A stretch of DNA of 22,441 nucleotides from Reticulitermes lucifugus. Its lineage: Eukaryota > Arthropoda > Insecta > Blattodea > Rhinotermitidae. The position numbers were made by a program, and so were the translations under genes. Positions 11,059 through 18,450 of the stretch are shown here, piece by piece (within the stretch, counting starts at the first letter, position 1; the number at the start of each line of letters is the position of its first letter). The DNA lies in assembly GCA_026260175.1 (NCBI GenBank), contig JAKCWW010000630.1:71194-93634 (forward strand), given 5' to 3'. The notes beneath the pieces were generated by a model, which saw only the letters and a list, made by a program, of their open reading frames with translations, was not told where the DNA came from and ran no database searches.

Positions 11059-11175
11059 TTAATTTCAGGCTTCCGCCGCGATTTTGATGAAATCTGCGGT
11101 CTTCTGGGCTGTTACACGTCGTCTTGTGGTAATTACCACACGACGCCGTGTAATAACCCAGAAGACCACAGATTT
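11059..11175. mobile_element. 117-bp palindromic (foldback/MITE-like) insertion in the LINE ORF
   Basis: The insertion is bracketed by a 13-bp direct repeat, CAATTTCAAGATC, at 11046-11058 and 11176-11188. The body is dominated by an imperfect palindrome, 11088-11177, centred on GGTAATTACC at 11128-11137. Its arms are 45 bp with 40 matching positions. The palindrome reaches the right end, while the left end has about 29 extra bases (11059-11087). Removing the insertion and one repeat copy rejoins the LINE reading frame exactly (...ATGTISRS | FKKIPEQH...), which shows that it is a later insertion. Confidence 0.88.
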
Positions 11176-11188
11176 CAATTTCAAGATC
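11176..11188. repeat. 13-bp target-site duplication, right
   Basis: CAATTTCAAGATC, identical to 11046-11058. Confidence 0.88.
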
Positions 11189-11427
11189 ATTCAAAAAATA
11201 CCTGAGCAACATAAGGGAAAGCATGGAATCAAGGAACTACAGAACACAGCCATACTGGCACTGCACACGTACTGCGGGAAGTACTGATGTAAAGGTACAA
11301 ATCGTCTATCATGGGAAATAGCATTACATGTGCCTTTTTCTTCAGCCAAAAAACAGTTGCAACATTATATATTTTAGAGACATGGTTTGTTTCAGGTATG
11401 TAATAGTAAATACTCTATATAAAGGTG

Positions 11428-11450
11428 ATAAATAATAATAATAATAATAG
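11428..11450. repeat. (AAT)n tail of the RLE-type LINE
   Basis: Six to seven AAT units directly after the 3' UTR of the LINE at 10228-11427. The same unit sits just upstream of the element. Confidence 0.85.
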
Positions 11451-11794
11451 TAATGGGTGTCTCTTTTGGAACAGTAAACACAATGTTATTACAGCATGCT
11501 GCGTTTGCTAATTTTCATCTCAGACTTCTACTGTCTCATCGTGCTTCTTACAATATTCGTTTATATCCTCTCCTGCAAACTGTTCTCATACACAGTTGAT
11601 ATTACGACTGTTTTCCAACACTGCGACCTTCGGGAATGTGAAGAGGTGCGTTTACTATATATTAATGTATTTATTTATTGGTTAACGTAGCTGTCACGTC
11701 GGAAGACTGGATGATAGTGAAAAAGAAATTGGAAAGAATATGGAAGTTGTCAAGGGGTAATTTAAGTTACCATTCCTGCATTTTGCTAGACCTT
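11451..11794. other. Unassigned AT-rich sequence
   Basis: Nothing recognised. The 64-codon ORF at 11496-11690 is hydrophobic (an ILIVFIS-rich stretch, as expected from T-rich DNA) and resembles no family I know. Confidence 0.4.
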
Positions 11795-11890
11795 TTGAGA
11801 AAAGGACAAAAAAAGTAAGGAAAAATCTGTGTAAATGCTGGGATTCGAATCGGGCTCCTCGCTAACACAAGTCTAATGTCTTACTCTTAG
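11795..11890 (-). mobile_element. tRNA-like SINE head fragment, antisense
   Basis: On the minus strand the segment has a TAAGACATTAGACTTGTGTT stretch resembling the D-to-anticodon region of a tRNA, followed by a clear B box (GATTCGAATCCC, plus strand 11839-11850) and CAGCATTTACAC. It looks like the tRNA-derived head of a SINE unlike the two main families here. No folded cloverleaf or full body could be confirmed, so it may also be a fragment of a diverged tRNA pseudogene. Confidence 0.45.
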
Positions 11891-12000
11891 AGAAAATTTG
11901 CTCTGGTTAACGTCATATATTTTTATATAGGTAGCAACTTGATGGAAGGTAATTGTCTTCTACTTAAACTTAATATTATTCATTCCGTACATTTTAACTC

Positions 12001-12140
12001 TATATTTATAGTCCGACAAATGTACAATTTAATCACATTAATTGTATAATTTCACCCAAATTAAGGGTTCAAAACATATAGGACAGTGAAATTACACAAT
12101 TAATGTAATTAAATTTTACATTTGTGGGACTATAAATATA
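12001..12140. mobile_element. 140-bp hairpin (MITE-like) element
   Basis: Two 55-bp arms, 12001-12055 and 12086-12140, are inverted copies matching at 51 of 55 positions, with a 30-bp loop between. The ends are TATATTTATAGTCC and its complement GGACTATAAATATA, so a TA target duplication of the Tc1/mariner type would be hidden inside the repeat. No coding capacity. Confidence 0.82.
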
Positions 12141-12157
12141 TCTTCTTCTTCTTCTTC
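12141..12157. repeat. (CTT)n microsatellite
   Basis: Five to six CTT units abutting the right end of the hairpin element. Confidence 0.85.
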
Positions 12158-13184
12158 AATATCGAGGCAGAACGTTCGCCCTGGTACTTGTCTACCAAAC
12201 GTCACGGCTTCACGTTTTAGAAGGCCGTATTTTGTAATATTCAAGGCCTTGAGTACCCTAAGTATCGCCTCTGTTAAAATTTGCTGTCAGTAAGTGCTCT
12301 CAGGGTGTCAGAATAAACAAACCACTTTACAGCCCTGTTATCTAATCAGTACGACACCAAATTCCCTTCTGGCTCATTCACGTTACGTGTGCACCTAGGG
12401 ACCATCCTGAAGCCCTGTTCACAATAACAAATCCCGACTCCCACTACCGACTACTGAACCGCAAAACGGATTAAGGACTACCACTGCTATTGAACACGTG
12501 ACAATCACAGTCAATTACGTGGAATGTACAGAGAATTGCACAGACAGTTAAATGTCCTTGTGCGCTCAGTGCCGGGACATGAAGCAATGCACACGTGTCG
12601 CTTTACTCCAATCACGATCTATTCTCGGACTGCATAAACCCTGAAGTTGGAGGCAACAAGCTCCTCCGAAAAGCCTGTACCTGTTTACTTTCATGTCTGC
12701 TAGTTAACAATTGTAACGCTGTGCTGGACATGTTAAAATTTAACACCTAAATAATTTATAATTCAATTTTAATACGATAAAATACAATAAGAATCATCAA
12801 AATAAAATTAAAATTCAATGCGGATACTTCAATGCTACGTGCTGTTCAACAGGCGGCCTGAAGAAATATGAGTTTTTGTCTCGGAGAAAGTCGACTTAAT
12901 ACTGACTGAAACACTGTTGTTCATCTCAGATAGTTTCTACTTTTATTGTGGCACTCTGAGATTAGTTTTCGTTTGTTTTTGTGGAAATGACTCAACATGG
13001 AGCCGACGAACGTTACGGTAAACATTGATCCGTCTGGACTAATTATGTGCAGAATTATGAAGGCCACAGGAGAATTCGGCGTTGGTGTGCTACCGTACTG
13101 ACGAAACGAGATTTATTTAACTATTTAATGATGACATCAACTACTAAGAGTACAGAGCGTCGATACTGCATGAAATAAATACGG
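12158..13184. other. About 1 kb with nothing recognised
   Basis: Mixed composition, somewhat GC-richer at 12160-12680. No ORF, RNA or repeat recognised. Confidence 0.4.
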
Positions 13185-13345
13185 ATATAAAGAACTGGTG
13201 GAATGATAATGCCGGTAAAACCGACGTACTCGGTGATAGACTCGTTTGTGCCACTTTGTTCTCCACAAACCACACACTGACTGGCGTAGTGTTGAACCCG
13301 AACTTCTGCAGTAACAAGCTGGTGGCTAACCGACTGAACTGTTTC
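13185..13345 (-). mobile_element. SINE-C copy, tRNA-derived, antisense
   Basis: The minus strand has a tRNA-like head with an A-box region (CAGTCGGTTAGCCACCAG, plus strand 13319-13336) and B box GGGTTCAACAC (plus 13299-13289). The body follows, with GTGTGTGGTTTGTGGAGAAC, AAAGTGGCAC and a CACCAGTTCTTTATATCC end. The body pattern (plus strand TGGTGGAATGATAATG ... GTGCCACTTTGTTCTCCAC) resembles a tRNA-SINE body I know from several insect genomes. No duplication was identified. It lies head-to-head with the next SINE. Confidence 0.7.
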
Positions 13346-13354
13346 TTAGACGGG

Positions 13355-13612
13355 CGGCCGGACAGACTAGTCAGTATACTGACTAGTTATGGAGCTGGAG
13401 GATCCGAGGCTCGAAAACCCGGTGTAGGGGGGGGAGTTTTCCAGATCCATCCAGACCCCAGCACAATGGGTACCGGAGCTATTTCCCAGGGTTAAAGCGG
13501 CAGGGGCGTGGCGTTGACCACCCACGGCCCTATCTAGAGCCGAGATTAAAGAAAGAGTAGAGCTACACTTCTACTCCCGCTCTGTGCCTTCATAGCCTGT
13601 TCTAGAGTGGAA
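13355..13612 (+). mobile_element. SINE-A copy, tRNA-derived, sense
   Basis: The tRNA-like head spans about 13355-13420 with B-box-like GAGGCTCGAAAAC at 13406-13418. A poly-G stretch (13424-13434), AATGGGTACCGGAGCTATTT, CAGGGTTAAAGCGGC, GGCGTGGCGTTGACCACCC, CTAGAGCCGAGATTAAAG and GCCTTCATAGCCTG follow. Motif order parallels the minus-strand copy at 9172-9473 (tRNA head, 'ATTTCC.GGG..TAAAG.GGC', 'GACCACC', 'CTG' end). The 13256-13495 ORF spans this and the antisense SINE-C and is not a gene. Confidence 0.8.
13366..13387. repeat. 22-bp perfect palindrome at a SINE head
   Basis: Half-site ACTAGTCAGTA followed by its exact complement. It lies in what should be the D-arm to anticodon-arm part of the SINE tRNA head. 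It may be a by-product of mutation there. Confidence 0.9.
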
Positions 13613-14379
13613 TTCGCCTTTTTTAATGAAAACTTTCCCTTCTAGCACATGGACACGTATCTTCGTTGCCACGTTCCGGACCTTGTATAAAACGACCTAA
13701 CATGTCAGTTTCCGTTAAGTTCGCGCAGTACGGCTTCTTGCTGACGGAGAGCGGCCCTAAAGTACGGTAGAGCTTTATCAAATCCGTGACTTTCGTTTGT
13801 AATTAGTTCGTACAAGCCTAGGTATAGTACCGCGCTGAGTCCTGCGACCCTCTTGTCCATTCATTTACACAGCTTCTAAGGCCGCAAAGCTGACTTCCTA
13901 GTTATAACTCTGCTTTTCATCGACGTAAATGAAGTCTGGCTTAAAACTAAAATAGCAGGGTGACATACTTTATATACGCCGTGAAAGTTATTATCTGCCT
14001 AATTCTAATGATCAGAGAGACCTTGAGAACTAAATATTCGTTCAGCTGGTCTTTTACAAAACCCGAAGTTTAAATATCTCGTTCAGAAGCCCGCAACTAC
14101 GTCCTTTAACAAGCCAGATGAATATACTCGATGTCCTATTTCTACAAGAAATACCTAAATATCCTTCAATCGATTCCTGGGTCTTTGTACTACGTAGTTG
14201 GAGTTTACTGATTAATCAGCAAACTCCAAACCCTGCGTCCATCTCTCATCTTCCCAGTACGTTTTAGAGACAAATTTATCCCACTATTTTCTTTGATTAC
14301 AATAACATCTGGTGAGAAATTCTTATAATTAGGCCATGAATTTCAAAACTAGCAGTTTTTTGGAGAGTTCGAAAAATTT
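13613..14379. other. Unassigned sequence with a small palindrome
   Basis: No gene recognised. It contains the 32-bp palindrome listed separately. Confidence 0.4.
14198..14229. repeat. 32-bp near-perfect palindrome
   Basis: The arms, TTGGAGTTTACTGATT and the complement of TTGGAGTTTGCTGATT, differ at one position and meet with no loop at the central ATTAAT. It could be a tiny MITE relic or the footprint of a hairpin element. Confidence 0.85.
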
Positions 14380-14550
14380 CGAAAAACGACTATTAGCTTT
14401 GTCATGTCCGTCCATTTGTCCGTCTGTCTATCGGCACGGAACAACTCCGCTTCAATTGGACGGATTTTCATGAAATTTGGTATTCAAGTAATTTTCGAAA
14501 ATCTGCCGAGAAAATGCAAATGCCATTAAAATCCGACAAGAATATTGGGT
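14380..14550 (+). repeat. Diverged insect repeat with 'GTCCGTCTGTCTATCGGCAC' block
   Basis: Contains a pyrimidine-rich TTTGTCCGTCTGTC block followed by CGGAACAACTCCGCTTCAA and TTGGACGGATTTTCATGAAA. This layout (GTCTGTCTGTC, then 'AACTCC...ATTGGACGGATTTT.ATGAAATTTGG') recurs in repeats of many insect genomes. No terminal repeats or coding capacity are visible, so the class is unknown. Confidence 0.5.
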
Positions 14551-14974
14551 ACTTTACATGAAGACCTAGTGCATTTATGTAATAACTTGCTCTATTCTTC
14601 CTAGAATGAGAAATGTTTCAGACGTAATGTGTAGAGAAAATCAAAACACACATTTTATGTTCAATACATTTTTCCCGAAAATCGTGCCATTTATGAGTTA
14701 ATGTGAAAAAATGTGTTAAAGCCAGACAAACCACAGATGACAATACAATACGGCGCATGCGCTTTGCATGCTGGATAACTAAAGCTACAGGCACACACTC
14801 AGAATGTGTAATATTTATTGTTTTTGCACGTCAACAATGGTTACACGAACGCGCCTCAATGTAAGGTTATACGTACATTGCCTGTCTTGTTACGTCATGG
14901 TCCAGCCAAATTCTGCCTCTGATATGCACAAGAATATATTCTGCATGTTCTGTTTACAGTGGAACGTCAGATCA

Positions 14975-15058
14975 TATACAGGGTGGCGCAGAGCCAACTG
15001 ACATTTTTGTCACACATTAACGTGAACTGTGTCAGTCGGCTCTGCACCACCCTATATT
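14975..15058. mobile_element. 84-bp short inverted-repeat element
   Basis: Arms of 29 bp, 14975-15003 and 15030-15058, are inverted copies matching at 25 of 29 positions (core AGGGTGGCGCAGAGCC against AGGGTGGTGCAGAGCC), with a 26-bp loop. Probably an internally deleted MITE. No clear target duplication beyond TATA-like ends. Confidence 0.75.
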
Positions 15059-15439
15059 AATTTCAGAAATAGTTATGCACAGAATGCGATTTAACCGACG
15101 GTGGTTTTGTGCATTAGTTAGTGTATTATTGTGTCACGTAACATTCCATAGCTGCCTGTGGTTATACATACTCGTAGTTCATAATATTCGAAGAATGATC
15201 GACGTATATTAGGCATTTACAAGTGAGATTTGCCATACTGTATGTAACACGACACAATATACATAGGCTCTTAGACATCGTGATTAGGCTTACACCTGCA
15301 ATTTTAAACACTTTGCACTAACATTTCAAACTAATAAACCGACCTCTCTTCAATTAAATTTTATTTTGTCTGCCGTGTTGATGCAGTAACAGTACAGTCC
15401 AAAATACAACATGACGTAAAGCACAGGTATAGCTCTACC
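15059..15439. other. Unassigned sequence
   Basis: Nothing recognised. Confidence 0.4.
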
Positions 15440-15665
15440 CATTCTAAACCTAGACGCTAGACGGAGACGGACGGTCAGCACCAAGTGCCGGCTGCTTTTG
15501 CACCGGGAAAGGGCGGCCATACCCATTTCAAGAGGGTTGGGTGAGCCCCAGGGCCAGTCTGGACGGGTGTGGAAAAGACTAAAATCTCTTGCCCCAACTG
15601 CCTTTCAAATCCGGGCCGTCCAGACGTAGCAAGTCGCTATTCCGCCTTCCCCCCCTACCCATTTC
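15440..15665 (-). mobile_element. SINE-like GC-rich fragment, antisense
   Basis: The minus strand carries GGCCCTGGGGCTCACCCAAC followed by AAATGGGTATGGCCGCCC. This parallels GGCCCTGGGGTCGACTCAG and AAATGAGTA in the SINE-A copy at 9172-9473 on the same strand. A poly-G/C run (plus strand 15648-15654) lies near its 5' side. The tRNA head is not evident, so it is either a headless fragment or a related family. Confidence 0.5.
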
Positions 15666-15835
15666 CTTATCTCTAACGGATGACCGCATTTTCGCTGTAA
15701 ATAAACGAAAGTTGTTATTGTAAGGAATGGAATTTTTAAAGTAATGACTGGAAATGGAATTAAGAGTTTTATCTATTAGGGCAGATGCTATAATTTATAA
15801 ATATAATGTATATAGTATCTATAATTTTGCATATG

Positions 15836-15845
15836 TAATTATAAT
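15836..15845. repeat. 10-bp target-site duplication, left
   Basis: TAATTATAAT, repeated at 16085-16094 on the far side of the SINE-B copy. It is AT-only, so weaker evidence than the others. Confidence 0.65.
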
Positions 15846-16084
15846 TATGGCGTGGGTCTACGGCCGTTCGCTTGCCGGGATTGCGGGCTCGAATCCCGCC
15901 GGGGGGCATGGATGTCTGTTTATTGTGAGTGTTGTGTGTTGTCATGTAGAGGTCTCTGCGACGGGCTGATCACTCATCCAGAGGAGTCCTACCGAGTGTG
16001 GTTTGTGTAACTGATTGTTATCTCGAAACCTCAACAATGAGAAGGCCTAAGCTCACGTAGGTCTGTCGATCCCAGAAGAAAACA
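15846..16084 (+). mobile_element. SINE-B copy, 5'-truncated, with TSD
   Basis: Starts inside the tRNA-Leu-like head at about GGCGTGGGTCTACGGCCG (15849 on), so the first half of the A box is missing. It keeps an excellent B box, GGCTCGAATCC at 15886-15896. The body includes GGGCATGGATGTCTG, a GTTGTGTGTTGTCATGTAGA region, CCAGAGGAGTCCTACCGAGT and CTCGAAACCTC, and ends with AGGCCTAAG ... CCAGAAGAAAA. A 10-bp duplication TAATTATAAT flanks it. Truncation with a duplication fits incomplete reverse transcription during target-primed insertion. Confidence 0.9.
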
Positions 16085-16094
16085 TAATTATAAT
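16085..16094. repeat. 10-bp target-site duplication, right
   Basis: TAATTATAAT, identical to 15836-15845. Confidence 0.65.
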
Positions 16095-17656
16095 ATCTTA
16101 TAATTTCTTGAAGCAAGTGACAGTGAATTTGGGATTCTACAGTGTTGGACACATAAAGATCCATTCTTTCGCACAGTAATTATCCAGAGCTTAAGTCACC
16201 AAGTCTCCTCCGTACCTGAAGGCGTACAGAGCTCCACTCGGTGAAACAGTGTGTTTTGAATACACATAGGCTATGGACAATATGCAAATCATTAGGTAAG
16301 TTTATCACAAATACCCTATTGTCACAATACCTCAAAGTTATTTGTAGCAGAATGTATACGTGCCCCACTAGAAGTGAGTCCTCTTCCAACAAAGGAAACC
16401 CTGTTCCAAATCTACTCGATGGAATAAACTAATGTTCATCTGAAATATGTCCCAGTGCTTGTTAATGTTACAGTGAAGCACTGAAGTTACTTTATGTGGC
16501 CACGTGACTAATATGAACTTCAGCCTTTTAAACCGGTTCTGAGGTATCTACGTGTATCTCAGCACTTCGTTTTCATGTACTTTGGGAATGATATAATCCT
16601 CTTAAACAAGGATCTGTCTCACTGAGAACATTGTGCTGGAAGTAATTAACTACATGTGTACTGCTTCTGTGACAGTGGACAATACGGTGAATGCAACCGT
16701 GCGTGACGTTAGAATTAGGCAAAGTGTATTATAAAGTTAGAGACCAAATGTGTGTGTATTTGTAGAACGCGCCATTCGCTTGATATAGAGTAAACTGTGT
16801 CAGTAAAGTAAGCGAATTTGAAAAATGTTATTCACAATCAAGAATTCAATGGACAAGGTTTGACCCTGGTTTATGGACATTTATTAATATATATGTATAT
16901 ATGTTTGCTTACTTATTTCTTGAGTCTAACTGTACAAAATACAGCGACAAGTTACACCCCGTAATGTGCGATACTGACGATGATAATGATGGTCATGAGA
17001 TAATGATAAACTACGCAAGATTAGACGAGAGGTCCTGGACGCCAAAAGAAAATACAGAAAACCTCTTTCGCCTAGAGCTCTTAGGAACCTACAGACAAAA
17101 ATAAACGAATAACTGTATCTAAGTGGCCTTACAGAGCAGGAACCAACTCGTGCCTTATTTCCCTACCTTAACTGAAAGCGGAGGCAGAACAAGCCTAAAA
17201 ATTCGTTATTTTCTAGAAATTTAAATTTTAAAAATTCGAATAATAATGTTTAAATTAAACTTCCTGCAATGACAGCTGTTTTCGAATGAGTGACAGAAAC
17301 ATGAGGTCAGCAGTCAGACATGCTTTCGTCCACGTTACTGCCACAGTAACAAAGAACAACAAAGTCTTACTTATTAATGTAACTACGAGCAATATAAGTT
17401 TTATCTTTCCTCCCTTGATTACTTGCAGCTGAAAGTCTTTGATGACAGTTTATTTTTGCAAGGCTTTATACGACTCCAGCAGTTACAGGCCTACGTACTT
17501 GATTAAGTAATATTTGGTAATTCTTAAACTAGGAAACAATGGAAACCAGAATCTTTATATCGTATGTATGATTGAAAACTGCGATTTCTGTTGAATAAGT
17601 TTGCCTATATAGGGTACGGCGTAGCCTCAGAAGTATAAAGAGTCTATGCTCAGTTC
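16095..17656. other. About 1.5 kb with nothing recognised
   Basis: The ORFs at 16180-16392 (-), 16241-16432 (+) and 16901-17104 (+) show no familiar motif. A TA-rich alternating run lies at 16887-16902. No gene is called. Confidence 0.4.
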
Positions 17657-17728
17657 ATAACAGCCATTTTGTTTATGAGAAGTGGATAACAGCCATTTTG
17701 TTTATGAGAAGTGGATAACAGCCATTCT
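17657..17728 (+). repeat. 29-bp tandem repeat, about 2.5 copies
   Basis: The unit ATAACAGCCATTTTGTTTAT plus GAGAAGTGG begins at 17657, 17686 and 17715. The first two units are identical and the third diverges after about 14 bases. It lies about 40 bp downstream of a TATATAGGG motif at 17606. Confidence 0.92.
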
Positions 17729-17929
17729 GTCTTCCCTCCATTTTGTCTTGTATCGCCTCGTAATAACAACTCTAGCCGTTAATAAGGTGTTTTTAAATCT
17801 CCGAACGTACTAGTTTTAAGTCTGAGTGTTTTGTTTATGGACGTGTATTATATTACGTCACGAGCTTCCTCAACTGCGTAAGTCAGACAGTGCTGAACAT
17901 CGAAAAATAAGACGATTTGTTAAGAAGAA

Positions 17930-17937
17930 TGTGGAAG
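17930..17937. repeat. 8-bp target-site duplication, left
   Basis: TGTGGAAG, matching TTTGGAAG at 18204-18211 at 7 of 8 positions. Confidence 0.7.
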
Positions 17938-18203
17938 CATAGGCGTCACTTGGGGGTACGGGAGCAGCAAAGGCCACTCCAATACTTTTTCTAACTAAGA
18001 ATATTTTTTTGGCTACTGAGTTGAAGAGGGGCAAAAAAATTGGGGTGGGGGTGGGCGAAAGGGGTGTAAGTATATAAAGGACTAGTTTAAACCAATCTTT
18101 ACCCTCTTTCTATCTTGACTCCTTCGTAAATTAAATTTCCTAATACCCATTGGCGATTTTGTCCACCCCCCTCCCCATTATTATTAGCCAAGTTACGCCT
18201 ATG
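17938..18203. mobile_element. hAT-like MITE, 266 bp
   Basis: Terminal inverted repeats are CATAGGCGTCACTTGG at the left and the complement of CATAGGCGTAACTTGG at the right, matching at 15 of 16 positions. An 8-bp duplication with one mismatch flanks them. CA...TG ends and 8-bp duplications are features of hAT transposons. The interior is non-coding, with G-rich (18034-18062) and C-rich (18163-18176) stretches that form an imperfect subterminal inverted repeat. Confidence 0.82.
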
Positions 18204-18211
18204 TTTGGAAG
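18204..18211. repeat. 8-bp target-site duplication, right
   Basis: TTTGGAAG, see 17930-17937. Confidence 0.7.
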
Positions 18212-18450
18212 GACATGTCAAGAATCTCTTCATAACTTCAATTTACTACGCGGACGTGTGTCTGGAGAAACTGAAAAAAATGAAGAAACTCAGCCGGTAT
18301 AGTGGGCATCTGGGCCGAGAACTGAACCCTGTGGACCTTCCTAAAGAACGAAAAAAGTATCGTAGAGTCTATATAGCGGAATTTTGTAAACTTTGGATGC
18401 AAGAAAGTGAACTGATGGTACTTCGACGTCATGAAGACAAATTACACTAG

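Larger units (their letters stand above)
10228..11427 (+). pseudogene. 5'-truncated LINE with R2/R4-type (RLE) ORF C-terminus
   Basis: Successive translated blocks resemble the C-terminus of single-ORF non-LTR elements that carry a restriction-like endonuclease. RMILNSELKAKNKTAATG and IPLLRHSFGIINWEFE lie at 10307-10418. YKGEIINIAEYLNTKYKEDH follows at about 10556-10615. KVTILWNQQVQTDRTIPNN and KPDIIIRHNEKGTC are at 10803-10903, and IAISGDRNEL follows. PMWNVKTKVIPVIIRATGT and KELQNTAILAL (to 11286) close the ORF. The KPD and following acidic position fit the PD..D..K endonuclease fold, but the expected second acid (ID.AI type) reads IYIAI. The zinc-knuckle block normally before KVTILW is missing. 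Several stops and frameshifts are present, and a 117-bp insertion interrupts it at 11059. A 3' UTR leads into (AAT)n. Confidence 0.8.
17826..18450 (+). pseudogene. Unidentified ORF split by a MITE
   Basis: If the MITE at 17938-18203 and one copy of its 8-bp duplication are removed, an open frame of about 117 codons runs from after the TGA at 17823-17825 to the TAG at 18448-18450. The joined region reads KKNVE | GHVKNLFITSIYYAD. The product is basic and charged (KLKKMKKL, PKERKKYRRVYIAEF, RRHEDKLH). I do not recognise the family. There is no in-frame Met near the left end, so it would be an internal exon or part of a mobile-element gene. The downstream part alone is open from 18205 for 81 codons. 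It may be chance. Confidence 0.35.

Noticed and set aside
13256..13495. 79-codon ORF beginning MFSTNHTLTG
   Set aside because: It runs across an antisense SINE and into a sense SINE, so the frame is accidental.
15846..15920. Functional tRNA gene
   Set aside because: The B box is good, but the acceptor stem and the first half of the A box are missing and a SINE body follows.
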